From Saprospirales bacterium (GTDB lineage Bacteria; Bacteroidota; Bacteroidia; Chitinophagales; Saprospiraceae): a stretch of 64,000 bases of DNA. The DNA lies in contig JADJYG010000016.1 of assembly GCA_016719895.1 (NCBI GenBank), positions 62,001-126,000 on the forward strand. Reading direction: 5' to 3'. A program made the translations under genes and the position numbers. The notes beneath the pieces are model-generated. The model saw only the letters and a list, made by a program, of their open reading frames with translations. It did no database searches and was not told the origin of the DNA. Below are positions 10,375-17,979 of the stretch, piece by piece. Each line of letters begins with the position of its first letter. The first letter of the stretch is position 1.

Positions 10375-11143
10375 ATGGCTAAAACCTTAACTATCGGAAC
10401 TAATTACGTTTTCCCGGTTGGTAGCGGAGAAGTTAAAAACGACAAATTCTACCTTAAAAAAATCGAAGGAACCGCTTTTGCAATCTCCAAAGATATGTTT
10501 ATGACCGCAGGCCATGTACTCGAAGGAATAAGTGCTGGTCAAGACCCCAATTATTTTATTGGCACATATAATGATTCGGAAAGCTGGCGAGCATGGGAAT
10601 TTAACAGATTTGAGATTCATCCAGGATGTGATGTAGGGATATTTCATGCAGAGGTTCCAGAGGCAAAAACAGCCGGTTGGTGTTCTGAAGAGCCGTACAT
10701 AAATGGAGACGTTTATTCAATTGGTTTTCCTTTCGCTTATGATCTTACCAATACATACATCTACTTAGACATTTTAAGGGGTATGTGATTGCAAAAAACC
10801 TTTTTTTAGAATTCAGCCAATGCACCCCAAATGCTATGAGTTGTCCTTCATGTGCCCTCGTGGGCTTTCCGGTGCCCCAATTTTTACCAGTAACCCAAAC
10901 CATAAAGAAAAGCAAAACTCAATTTGCGGAATGGTAATAGGAAATGACGGGAGTGAGATTGAAACATACCACCACAAAGAAGTGATCGAAGAGGTCGAAA
11001 GTAGTAGGACTACCGTTGTACAAAGAACGGAAACCATGTTGTTTGGAATAGGCTTAACTTCTTCAGCTATCTTTGGTCTGCACTTTGATATTTTAGGATG
11101 TACTGTTCGCGAGCATTTAGAAAAATACAATGCTGTCGTATGA
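10375..11143 (+). pseudogene. Trypsin-like serine protease, frameshifted
   Basis: The first frame (10375-10788) has the chymotrypsin-fold signatures GTAFAIS and MTAGHVLE (catalytic His) and CDVGIFHAE (catalytic Asp). The frame breaks near 10782-10820, a stretch with A6 and T7 runs. The last frame (about 10820-11143) carries CPRGLSGAPIF with the catalytic Ser. All three catalytic residues are therefore present in a product of about 255 residues. There is no signal peptide, so it would act in the cytoplasm. Intracellular trypsin-like proteases of this type are common in accessory and conflict loci. The gene sits between the mobile-element module and tRNA-Val and looks like cargo. Confidence 0.7.
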
Positions 11144-11372
11144 TGAGTTGAGGTAGAAGGAAAATGTGTAATTGAGCACTTACCAACTACCTGAAAGGAA
11201 GTGAAGCCCAATTTTACCTCATATCAGATTGGGAATATACACACCCAAGCCTATCCAGAAATAAAGGTGGAGTGGCAGGCGAATATCGGAGGGAAACAAC
11301 AGGCAATGTAAACCAGGATGCAAACCGAAACAAAAAGGAGTCACACTTTGTTGTAACTCCTTGATAATCAAG
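11144..11372. other. Intergenic stretch between the island cargo and tRNA-Val
   Basis: This stretch has no coding frame or repeat I can support. It is where an integration junction would be expected, because it touches the tRNA 3' end, but no direct repeat of the tRNA end is visible elsewhere in 1-11 kb. Confidence 0.4.
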
Positions 11373-11447
11373 TGGGCGCAGAGGGATTCGAACCCCCGAC
11401 CCCCTGCTTGTAAGGCAGGTGCTCTGAACCAGCTGAGCTATGCGCCC
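11373..11447 (-). tRNA. tRNA-Val (anticodon TAC)
   Basis: The minus strand folds into a complete cloverleaf: acceptor stem GGGCGCA pairing with TGCGCCC, D-arm with AGCTCAGCTGG, anticodon loop CTTACAA with anticodon TAC (complement of 11410-11412), and T-loop GGTTCGAATCC. The 3' CCA is not encoded. The 3' end faces the low-GC island at 1-11.3 kb, the usual orientation for integration into the tRNA 3' half. A short frame over the same bases is spurious. Confidence 0.95.
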
Positions 11448-11531
11448 TTTTTAAAAGCGGGGGCGAAGATAATTCCCTGTTTTGCAAAGCGCCAAACCTT
11501 TTTCGGAAAAATATTTCCAGAGAAATTGACC

Positions 11532-11539
11532 TATTTTTG
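11532..11539 (+). promoter_or_regulatory. -7 promoter box of the lipoprotein gene
   Basis: TATTTTTG, a perfect TAnnTTTG match, ends 25 bp before the ATG at 11565. The -33 element is unclear. Confidence 0.5.
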
Positions 11540-11564
11540 GGCGTCAAAACATACCGCCTGATTT

Positions 11565-12017
11565 ATGCGACCCATTGCGCTGTGGAGCGCTCTTTTTGCC
11601 CTTGCCTGGTATTCCTGCCGCTCTAAAACAGATGTCTCACCGGAAGATGTCGTCCAGCGCTGGCAATCCTACATCGATCATAACCAGTTTGACTCTGCCC
11701 GGTTGTACAGCACCGAACTGGCCCGCTCGTATGTTGATTTTCTCGACGCCCTCACCCAGGGCGATTCCGCCGAAATTTTCGAAACCCGGCTCTACAACCT
11801 CTCCTGCGATATTCGCGGCGATTCCGCCGTATGCCACTACCTCATCGAAGGCGAAATGGGCGAAAAAATCCCGGATACCTTAATCTTGTATAAAATTAAA
11901 GGCCATTGGCGGGTGCATCGCGTGGAGGGCTTCCTGGTCATCCCGGTCGATACCCTGCAACCGGGCGACGAACGTATTCTTTTCCCAGGCGATTCGCTGG
12001 ATGCGGAACTGGAATAA
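11565..12017 (+). CDS. Small putative lipoprotein, unknown function
   Basis: The 150-residue protein starts MRPIALWSALFALAWYSC, a short signal peptide ending in a plausible lipobox with Cys18. It is therefore probably lipid-anchored in the cell envelope. The mature part (EDVVQRWQSYIDHNQFDSAR, then a beta-rich second half ending GHWRVHRVEGF) looks like the small NTF2-like/DUF4878 group of periplasmic lipoproteins, in which a helix is followed by a curved sheet. That comparison is by pattern. A -7 box lies 25 bp upstream. The gene is convergent with the YeeE/YedE genes and is the first intact gene beyond tRNA-Val. No function can be assigned. Confidence 0.6.
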   Translation: MRPIALWSALFALAWYSCRSKTDVSPEDVVQRWQSYIDHNQFDSARLYSTELARSYVDFLDALTQGDSAEIFETRLYNLSCDIRGDSAVCHYLIEGEMGEKIPDTLILYKIKGHWRVHRVEGFLVIPVDTLQPGDERILFPGDSLDAELE

Positions 12018-12117
12018 AAATGCGCCCCGCTTTACACCGGATTTGGCAAAGGCAAACTCCAAAAATTAGTGAAACAGCCGGAAAGCGGCGGCCATTTCCG
12101 GACTCCGCACGCCACAC

Positions 12118-12639
12118 TCAGTGCGGCAGCCGTTCCCGCAAATACCCGTACACCCAGGTGCCGGCGATGGCGCTCAGCAGCGTGACCGTCACGGCAAGCG
12201 CGCCGGTACCGATCTGGGCAAACAGCGGCCCCGGGCAAGCGCCCGTCATGGCCCAACCCAACCCGAACAGCAGGCCGCCGTAAATCTGACCCTTGTTGAA
12301 GGTTTTGTCGTGAAAGGTGACCAGCTCGCCGTACATGGTGCGCGCCCGGAATTTTTTTATCAAAAATACCGATACGGCGCCGATCACCACGGCTGTGCCA
12401 ATGACGCCGTACATGTGAAAAGACGCCAGCCGGAACATTTCCTGAATTCGGTACCACGAAACGATCTCAGCTTTTACAAAGGCGATGCCGAACACGATGC
12501 CGACAGCCGTGTATTTCAGGTTGTACCACCAGGGGTGCTGCAGTTGCGACTCGTTGACGCAGATGGTGTCGAGCGAGCGGACTTCGAAATCGGCTTGCTC
12601 AGCCGCGCTGCCGGGCGGCGGCGGTTGTATGGTTCCCAT
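12118..12639 (-). CDS. YeeE/YedE family sulfur transporter, second half-size subunit
   Basis: The 173-residue inner-membrane protein starts at ATG 12639 (MGTIQPPPPG). It has about four hydrophobic segments, including VGIVFGIAFVKAEIVSW and GVIGTAVVIGAVSVFLI. The family signatures are KGQIYGGLLFGLGWAMTGACPGP, shortened here to its core GWAMTGACPGP, and a C-terminal GTWVYGYLR. YeeE/YedE (DUF6691-type) half-proteins work in pairs, and related transporters import thiosulfate or other sulfur species. The Cys in TGACPGP matches the conserved sulfur-relay cysteine. The gene lies 17 bp downstream of its partner and probably forms one operon with it. The substrate is inferred from family and neighbourhood. 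Confidence 0.85.
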   Translation of the reverse strand: MGTIQPPPPGSAAEQADFEVRSLDTICVNESQLQHPWWYNLKYTAVGIVFGIAFVKAEIVSWYRIQEMFRLASFHMYGVIGTAVVIGAVSVFLIKKFRARTMYGELVTFHDKTFNKGQIYGGLLFGLGWAMTGACPGPLFAQIGTGALAVTVTLLSAIAGTWVYGYLRERLPH

Positions 12640-12656
12640 AATTGCGTTTCGCTGTT

Positions 12657-13217
12657 TTAAAGTGTTAAAATGAAGGGCAAAATAAAGTTGGCCATCAGGA
12701 AGCCGCCCACCAGGAAAAAAATGGTGGCGACCAGAGACGGCCATTGCAGGTTGGACAGGCCCATGATGGCGTGGCCCGAGGTGCAGCCGCCGGCATAGCG
12801 GGCGCCAAAACCCACAATAAAGCCGCCGCCCACCATCAGGATGAGTCCGCGCAGACTCAGCAGGCTTTCCCAACTGAACAGTTCGGCCGGCGCCAGGCCG
12901 TCGATGTGGGTGACGCCTGCCGCAGCCAGGTCATTGGCCAGCCCGGGGTGTATCTGCACCGGGCCCGGGTCGTGCAGCAGTACAGTGGCCAGCGCAGCGC
13001 CGCCAAGGATACCGCCGATGAAAAAGAAATTCCACAGCTCCTTTTTCCAGTCGTACTGAAAAAACTTGATGCTGGCCGGGAAACAAGCCGCACAGACGTG
13101 CCGCAGGTTGGATGAGATGCCGAAATGTTTGTTGCCCAGCAAGAGCAGCGCCGGCACCGTCAGACCGATGATCATTCCGGCTGCCCACCAAGGCCAGGGT
13201 TGCGATAATAACTCCAT
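12657..13217 (-). CDS. YeeE/YedE family sulfur transporter, first half-size subunit
   Basis: The preferred start is ATG 13217 (MELLSQPWPWWAAGM); a GTG seven codons upstream is possible. The protein has 186 residues and about five membrane segments: WWAAGMIIGLTVPALLL, NFFFIGGILGGAALATVLL, LILMVGGGFIVGFGARYA and a C-terminal IFFLVGGFLMANFI. The conserved YAGGCTSGHAI motif carries the sulfur-handling Cys of YeeE/YedE proteins. Another Cys pair, HVCAAC, sits in the N-terminal third. The gene is first in a two-gene operon. A Crp/Fnr-type palindrome lies 52 bp upstream of its start codon, with a -7-like box at 13238-13245. Confidence 0.87.
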   Translation of the reverse strand: MELLSQPWPWWAAGMIIGLTVPALLLLGNKHFGISSNLRHVCAACFPASIKFFQYDWKKELWNFFFIGGILGGAALATVLLHDPGPVQIHPGLANDLAAAGVTHIDGLAPAELFSWESLLSLRGLILMVGGGFIVGFGARYAGGCTSGHAIMGLSNLQWPSLVATIFFLVGGFLMANFILPFILTL

Positions 13218-13237
13218 GTTGCGTTTTAATTTTAACA

Positions 13238-13283
13238 CAAAATTGCGGCGGCGGGCAAGCGCGGCAGCGTGACTATTGTCACG
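13238..13283 (-). promoter_or_regulatory. Crp/Fnr-type operator A and promoter of the YeeE/YedE operon
   Basis: CGTGAC-TATT-GTCACG (13268-13283) is a perfect 16-bp palindrome. On the minus strand a box CAATTTTG (13238-13245), one mismatch from TAnnTTTG, ends exactly 37.5 bp from the palindrome centre. Operators B and C have the same spacing. The centre would fall near -41, the classic activating position of Crp/Fnr proteins. Confidence 0.7.
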
Positions 13284-13301
13284 ACCGTAGCAATACTGAA
13301 C

Positions 13302-14732
13302 CTAATAATTATAGTTCAGCACGACATTATACTGCAGCATATCAACCCGGTTGATCACCAGCCGGTCGTTGCCGTACACCTCGCCCAGGCGGCCCTTATA
13401 CACCAGCAGAAGCTGCGCACGCAGGCCTTTCAGGGCGCCGCCGAAGGTGTAGCGCAGGTCTAGATTGAATTGATTGTAAGCGGGGAACGCGTATTTGTTC
13501 AGTGCGACATTGCGCACGCCGGGCAAGTAAAAATGCCCGTAAGCGGCTTCCAGGCGTATTTTTTTACCGGCAGGCTCCCAGCTGAGGCGGCTGGTAACGG
13601 AATGGGAGCCGCCGCTTCCTTCGATACGCTCGCGCGGCATGAAGGTATAAAACGGTTCCCTGCCCCACTCCCGCGGCGCCAGAAAACGCCCGTCGGCCGT
13701 CACGTGGGTATACGCCGCCAGGGCTTTCCAGGGGCCATGCTGCCAGCCGGCCTGGGTACTGATCACATTGGAACGGGCGCCCCTGGGGAAGTAGGTGCGC
13801 GATTGATCCGCGTTGCCGCCGTCGGCCAAGGCATTTTGATGCGTAAACTGAAGCCCGAGCAGCAATTGATCCCCGTTGCGCAGCGGATGCATGTAGTCGG
13901 CCTGGACAAATACCGTATTGAAAATATTGTCGACATACTGGTTCCAGGCCTGCACCCTGGCCCGCTTGCCCAGGTGGCGCGTGACGCCGAGCAGGCCTAC
14001 CCCCTTGCTGTCCAGATGCTCCGGATAACCGCTGGCCGTACCGTCGGGGTTCAGTCCCTTGGGATACAGGCCAATGGACTCCCCGATGCCGTACCAGCGG
14101 ACCGTACTGCGCGGCGAAATGCGCCACAGCCAGCCGCCTTCGATTTTCGTATTTTTCCATGGGCCGATCTCCGCCCACATTCCAGCTTCCTGGGTGGGGC
14201 GCATCCTGCCGTCCTGATAATTGATAAACGGCGTTTGCAAGGGTTGCTGGCCCAGCGTAATGCTCAATTTTTTCCAGGTATAGCGCAGCCAAAACTCCTC
14301 CATACGATCGAGGTCCTGGCGGTTGGCGGGGTCTTCCACGTCGAACAAGCCAATTTCATACCGGTTGACGGCACCGGTGGAGGAATCCGGCCGGCTAAGA
14401 TCGGAAGAAGCCAGGTTGAAGTTGAACACACCGCCGATACCAACCTGAAACCCGTGAAACGCCGCCGTCTGGAAATGAAGGCCGCCGCCTGCAGCCAGGG
14501 CATAGTAGTCGCTGAGCTGCCGGGCATTGTCGGTTGCCATGAAAAAGGTGCGAAAATGCCCCTGGTGACGGCCTTTCCGGAAAGCGTCGAGCAATATGCC
14601 GGCCTCTGCCGGCTGGAGCGCGCCAGCCGGGTCGGCCGCATGTTGGGCCGATCCGGCAAACGGCAACAAGAGCAAAACAACAAACAGCCCGTTCAACAAC
14701 CTGTCTGAGGCGGGTGTAACTATCCGTTTCAT
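13302..14732 (-). CDS. OprD-like outer-membrane porin
   Basis: The 476-residue protein has an N-terminal signal peptide (MKRIVTPASDRLLNGLFVVLLLLPFAGSAQ, cleavage after SAQ). The rest is strand-rich with alternating aromatic residues, as in a beta-barrel. Segments such as GHFRTFFMATDN, DYYALAAGGGLHFQTAAF and FWLRYTWKKLSITLGQQ follow the layout of the OprD family (substrate-specific porins). The C-terminus ends in aromatic Y-N-Y. It would sit in the outer membrane and admit a small solute. It starts 6 bp after the MBL-rhodanese gene and must be cotranscribed with it, so the solute is plausibly a sulfur compound. That link is inference. Confidence 0.75.
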   Translation of the reverse strand: MKRIVTPASDRLLNGLFVVLLLLPFAGSAQHAADPAGALQPAEAGILLDAFRKGRHQGHFRTFFMATDNARQLSDYYALAAGGGLHFQTAAFHGFQVGIGGVFNFNLASSDLSRPDSSTGAVNRYEIGLFDVEDPANRQDLDRMEEFWLRYTWKKLSITLGQQPLQTPFINYQDGRMRPTQEAGMWAEIGPWKNTKIEGGWLWRISPRSTVRWYGIGESIGLYPKGLNPDGTASGYPEHLDSKGVGLLGVTRHLGKRARVQAWNQYVDNIFNTVFVQADYMHPLRNGDQLLLGLQFTHQNALADGGNADQSRTYFPRGARSNVISTQAGWQHGPWKALAAYTHVTADGRFLAPREWGREPFYTFMPRERIEGSGGSHSVTSRLSWEPAGKKIRLEAAYGHFYLPGVRNVALNKYAFPAYNQFNLDLRYTFGGALKGLRAQLLLVYKGRLGEVYGNDRLVINRVDMLQYNVVLNYNY

Positions 14733-14738
14733 GGAGCC

Positions 14739-16157
14739 TTACAACAACGTGCTCGGGCAAACGTATTCCGTCAGTTTGAGTTTGCCCGCTTCTTTGAGGG
14801 CTTTGAACCCGCCCTGCACATCTACCAGGTTGTGGTAGCCGCGGGCGCGCAGGATGCTGGCAAAGATCATGGAGCGGTACCCGCCGGCGCAGTGTATGTA
14901 AGTCGTTTCTTCTTTCGGCATCTGCAGCATGGAATCGTTCACAAAATCCAGCGGTGCGTTTTCCGCCACTTCCAGGTGCTCGCTGTCGAATTCGCTTTTT
15001 TTACGCACATCGAATACCGGCGTCTGCGGGTTGGCGGCCAGGCGCTGGACCAGCTCGTCGGGCGTTATACTTTCGATGCTATCGGTTTCCATACCAGCGG
15101 CCTTCCAGGCGTCGATACCGCCGCCGAGGTAGCCCATGCAGTAATCGTACCCCACGCGGGCCAGGCGGGTGACCACCTCTTCTTCGCGGCCCGGGTCGGT
15201 GATGATCAGCAATTCCTGTTTTACATCGGGGATGAGGGCGCCCACCCAGGGAGCGAACTGCCCGTCGATGCCGATATTGATGGCGTTGGGCACGAAGCCT
15301 GCGGCAAAGGCCTGCGGGTCGCGGGTGTCGAGGATCAGGGCGCCGGTTTCGTTGGCAGCCGCCTCGAAGGCGCGGGGCGAAAGGGCTTGCGTACCGCGTT
15401 TCACCACCTCGTCGATGCTGTCGTAGCCGTGTTTGTTGAGGGCCACGTTGAGTGGGAAATACGCCGGCGGCGGCAGGAGACCGGTAGTCACTTCCCTCAC
15501 GAATTCCGCCTTGGTCATATTGGCGCGCAGGGCGTAGTTGGTTTCTTTCTGGTGGCCCAGGGTGTCAAAGGTTTCTTTCGACATGTTTTTGCCACAAGCC
15601 GACCCGGCGCCGTGGGCCGGATACACGATCACCTCGTCGGGCAGGGTCATGACCTTGTTGCGCAGGGAGTCGAACAGCGTTTCAGCGAGTTGCTCCTGGG
15701 TCATGTGCGCGGCCTTTTGGGCAAGGTCCGGGCGACCCACATCGCCTATAAAGAGCGTGTCGCCAGAGAACAACGCCTTTTCGCGGCCGTTTTCATCCAG
15801 CAACAGGTAGCAGGCGCTCTCCATGGTGTGTCCGGGGGTGTGGAGCACGCGGAAGGTCAACCGGCCTACTTTGAATTCTTCGCCGTCTTTGGCCACGTGG
15901 GCATCAAAACTCGGGTTGGCATTGGGCCCGTAAACAATCGGAGCGCCCGTTTTTTTGCTCAGGTCCACGTGGCCGCTCACAAAGTCGGCGTGGAAGTGCG
16001 TTTCAAACACATACTTGATCCGGGCATTGTCCTTTTCGGCTTTTTCCAGGTAGGACGTCACTTCGCGCAGCGGGTCGATCACAACGGCCTCGCCTTCGCT
16101 TTCGATGTAATAGGCGCCCTGCGCCAGACAACCGGTATAGATTTGCTCAATTTTCAT
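14739..16157 (-). CDS. MBL-fold persulfide dioxygenase-like protein with two rhodanese domains
   Basis: The 472-residue protein has an N-terminal metallo-beta-lactamase domain (about 1-240) with the metal ligands of the ETHE1/persulfide dioxygenase group: ETHFHADFVSGH, LHTPGHT, SGDTLF and VYPAHG. Two rhodanese-like domains follow. The first (about 255-355) has no cysteine in its active loop (IITDPGREEE) and is probably structural. The second (about 370-472) has the loop IHCAGGYRS with the sulfur-carrying Cys. Such fusions oxidise persulfides and move sulfane sulfur in sulfide detoxification. The protein has no signal peptide, so it acts in the cytoplasm. It heads an operon with the porin and has operator B upstream of its promoter. 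The exact reaction is inferred from family. Confidence 0.87.
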   Translation of the reverse strand: MKIEQIYTGCLAQGAYYIESEGEAVVIDPLREVTSYLEKAEKDNARIKYVFETHFHADFVSGHVDLSKKTGAPIVYGPNANPSFDAHVAKDGEEFKVGRLTFRVLHTPGHTMESACYLLLDENGREKALFSGDTLFIGDVGRPDLAQKAAHMTQEQLAETLFDSLRNKVMTLPDEVIVYPAHGAGSACGKNMSKETFDTLGHQKETNYALRANMTKAEFVREVTTGLLPPPAYFPLNVALNKHGYDSIDEVVKRGTQALSPRAFEAAANETGALILDTRDPQAFAAGFVPNAINIGIDGQFAPWVGALIPDVKQELLIITDPGREEEVVTRLARVGYDYCMGYLGGGIDAWKAAGMETDSIESITPDELVQRLAANPQTPVFDVRKKSEFDSEHLEVAENAPLDFVNDSMLQMPKEETTYIHCAGGYRSMIFASILRARGYHNLVDVQGGFKALKEAGKLKLTEYVCPSTLL

Positions 16158-16209
16158 GACACTGATCGTTTATTCTTTTTCTTTTTTGATTGTTGTTGAT
16201 TGATCGATG

Positions 16210-16255
16210 CAAAGATAGGGGGGCGCCAGGAGGCAAAACCGTGACTTGTGTCACG
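16210..16255 (-). promoter_or_regulatory. Crp/Fnr-type operator B and promoter of the MBL-rhodanese/porin operon
   Basis: CGTGAC-TTGT-GTCACG (16240-16255) is a perfect palindrome. On the minus strand TATCTTTG (16210-16217) is a perfect -7 box whose end lies 37.5 bp from the palindrome centre. The start codon is at 16157. This is the clearest of the four promoter-operator pairs. Confidence 0.8.
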
Positions 16256-16286
16256 CCCGGAACCCGCAGTCCTTAAAAACCTGCGT

Positions 16287-17111
16287 TCAATGGCCGCCCG
16301 CGGTTGCCGGGTTGAGGAACAATTCGCGCACCAGGATATAGATACCCATCAACAGCACAAACCAGCCGAAGGCTTTTTGGAGTTTATCGCCGCCGATATT
16401 GCGGCTGAGGCGGTTGCCGATGAAAATCCCGGCAACGGCCAGCGCAGTGACAGAACCCAGCAGCAGCCAGTCGAGGTGGTAGTGCGAGAGATCGCCCAGG
16501 AAGCCAAAGAGCGATTTGGCAGCGATAATCAGCAGCGAGGTGCCGACGGCTTGTTTCATCGGCAATTTACTAAACAAAACTAAGGCAGGAATGATTAAAA
16601 AACCGCCGCCTGCGCCAACCAATCCCGTCAGCACGCCCACGACAGCGCCTTCGAGCAGGATCATCGGATAGTTGAAATGTTGGGGCCCGGCGGTATCGGC
16701 GCCCTCCTTCCCGTTTTTCCGGGTGCGGATCATCGAGACCGAGGCGAACACCATCAGCACGGCAAAAAGCGCCATGATAAACATAGGCTTGTTGACCGTA
16801 AAGTTGCCTAGGGTAACCAGCGGGTCGGGAATCAACGGCACCAACCATGCCCGCGTAGCGTACACTGCGGCGATAGAAGGAATACCGAAGATGACCGCCG
16901 TTTTCAGGTTGACGAGGTGCTCGCGGTACTTCGGCCAGGCGCCCACCAGGCTGGTGGAGCCGACGATAAACAGCGAATACGCCGTGGCCAGCACCGGGTC
17001 GACGCCGAACAAATACACCAGCACCGGCACGGTCAGAATGCTGCCGCCGCCGCCAATAAGGCCAAGCGAAATACCGATGAGCGCCGATGCGAAATAGCCG
17101 ATAATAGCCAT
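16287..17111 (-). CDS. TauE/SafE (TSUP) family membrane transporter
   Basis: The 274-residue inner-membrane protein has about eight hydrophobic helices. It starts MAIIGYFASALIGISLGLIGGGGS; the GLIGGGGS-ILTVP motif is typical of the TSUP family, with the repeat-partner motif VGVLTGLVGAGGGFLIIP in the second half. Family members export sulfite or organosulfonates, or move other sulfur anions. Here the gene lies between the MBL-rhodanese gene and the Crp/Fnr gene on the same strand. Operator C with a -7-like box lies upstream, so it is probably its own transcription unit. Sulfite or thiosulfate export fits a sulfide-oxidising cluster, but the substrate is not readable from sequence. Confidence 0.88.
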   Translation of the reverse strand: MAIIGYFASALIGISLGLIGGGGSILTVPVLVYLFGVDPVLATAYSLFIVGSTSLVGAWPKYREHLVNLKTAVIFGIPSIAAVYATRAWLVPLIPDPLVTLGNFTVNKPMFIMALFAVLMVFASVSMIRTRKNGKEGADTAGPQHFNYPMILLEGAVVGVLTGLVGAGGGFLIIPALVLFSKLPMKQAVGTSLLIIAAKSLFGFLGDLSHYHLDWLLLGSVTALAVAGIFIGNRLSRNIGGDKLQKAFGWFVLLMGIYILVRELFLNPATAGGH

Positions 17112-17173
17112 ATTCTTCCGTTTTTATACTGCTGAAAAACCGTCTGAAAGCGATATATCGTTCAAACCGGCAG

Positions 17174-17218
17174 CAAAGGTGCGGCAGTCGGCTGCCCGGC
17201 GCCCGTGATATTTGTCAC
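17174..17218 (-). promoter_or_regulatory. Crp/Fnr-type operator C and promoter of the TauE/SafE gene
   Basis: GTGAT-ATTT-GTCAC (17205-17218) overlaps the stop codon of the Crp/Fnr gene. On the minus strand CACCTTTG (17174-17181) keeps the TTTG of the -7 box and ends exactly 37.5 bp from the palindrome centre, the same spacing as operators A and B. The start of the transporter gene is at 17111. Confidence 0.65.
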
Positions 17219-17841
17219 AGCTTCAAAATTTCGATGCCATTTTTCAGCAAGCGTATTTTGCCCGCTTCCGAAAGTTTTTTCATCAGGCGCGAAATGACCT
17301 CGCGGGAGGAGTTGAGTTCCTGTGCGATTTCGGTATTGGTCAGCTCCAGCACATTGCTCTTCAGCGTGTCGCGGTGCCGGCGGAGGTAAAACTCCAGGCG
17401 TTCGTCGAGGTTTTTAAAAGCGATGCTGTCGATCGTTTCCAGCAATTCCTCATAGCGCCTCCGGTAGGTCGACACCACAAAGTGGTACCAGCTGCGGTAT
17501 TCGCGCATCCAGCTTTCGGTGTGGTCTACCGACACCACCAGCAACACGGTATCGGTGTCGGCTTTGGCGGTGACGGCGCTGGTGCGGTGCGAGCGGTCGC
17601 AGATCATCGACAAGGCGCAGGCATCGCCCGGCCGAAGGTGGTACATAAAAAACTCGTTGCCATCCTCGTCTTCGCGGTAAAGTTTGACCAGGCCCTCCAG
17701 CACCAGGATGGTGTTGCGGATATTCTGACCGGTTTGCAGCAAGACCTTCCCGGCCTCCACCTGCAACACGCGGCCTTTTTCGTTCAGCTGGTCCCGGAGG
17801 CCTTCTTCCAGGTCGGGAAACAATTGGCGGTAATTTTTCAT
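17215..17841 (-). CDS. Crp/Fnr-family transcriptional regulator of the sulfur cluster
   Basis: The start is ATG 17841 (MKNYRQLFPDLEEGL), giving 208 residues. A TTG five codons upstream is less likely. The N-terminal cyclic-nucleotide-like beta barrel spans about 25-115, followed by a long dimerisation helix and a C-terminal winged HTH (LTNTEIAQELNSSREVISRLMKKL), whose recognition helix contains SSREVISRL. Two cysteines, Cys75 and Cys81 in GDACALSMICD, sit in the sensor domain. They could form a thiol or persulfide switch, though that is inference. There are no Fnr-type Fe-S cysteines at the N-terminus. Four palindromes of GTGAC-N4-GTCAC type in this cluster are its likely binding sites. Confidence 0.87.
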   Translation of the reverse strand: MKNYRQLFPDLEEGLRDQLNEKGRVLQVEAGKVLLQTGQNIRNTILVLEGLVKLYREDEDGNEFFMYHLRPGDACALSMICDRSHRTSAVTAKADTDTVLLVVSVDHTESWMREYRSWYHFVVSTYRRRYEELLETIDSIAFKNLDERLEFYLRRHRDTLKSNVLELTNTEIAQELNSSREVISRLMKKLSEAGKIRLLKNGIEILKL

Positions 17842-17899
17842 ATAATCTATAATCAATCAGTGATTCTCGCTTTGCCTTTAACCACCGATTCTCTGGGGA

Positions 17900-17979
17900 C
17901 TTGTCATGTTGGAAACAGCCACACAAGCCAAATTTTATGCTGGAATGTTGGCTTGTGTGGCTGTTTCCAACATGACAAG
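17900..17979. repeat. Perfect 32-bp inverted repeat (long hairpin)
   Basis: Bases 17900-17931 and 17948-17979 are perfect reverse complements (32 bp) around a 16-base loop. The arm starts CTTGTCATGTTGG. A diverged copy of the left half recurs at about 18481-18510. The hairpin lies upstream of the Crp/Fnr gene and does not end in a T run, so it is not a normal terminator. Confidence 0.85.

Noticed and set aside
11361..11561. Open frame over the tRNA region (plus strand)
   Set aside because: It reads the antisense of tRNA-Val (RDSNPRPPACKAGALNQLSY is the well-known tRNA-antisense peptide) and is not a gene.
13470..14708. 412-codon frame antisense to the porin gene
   Set aside because: No domain or start context; the porin on the minus strand has a signal peptide and barrel pattern.
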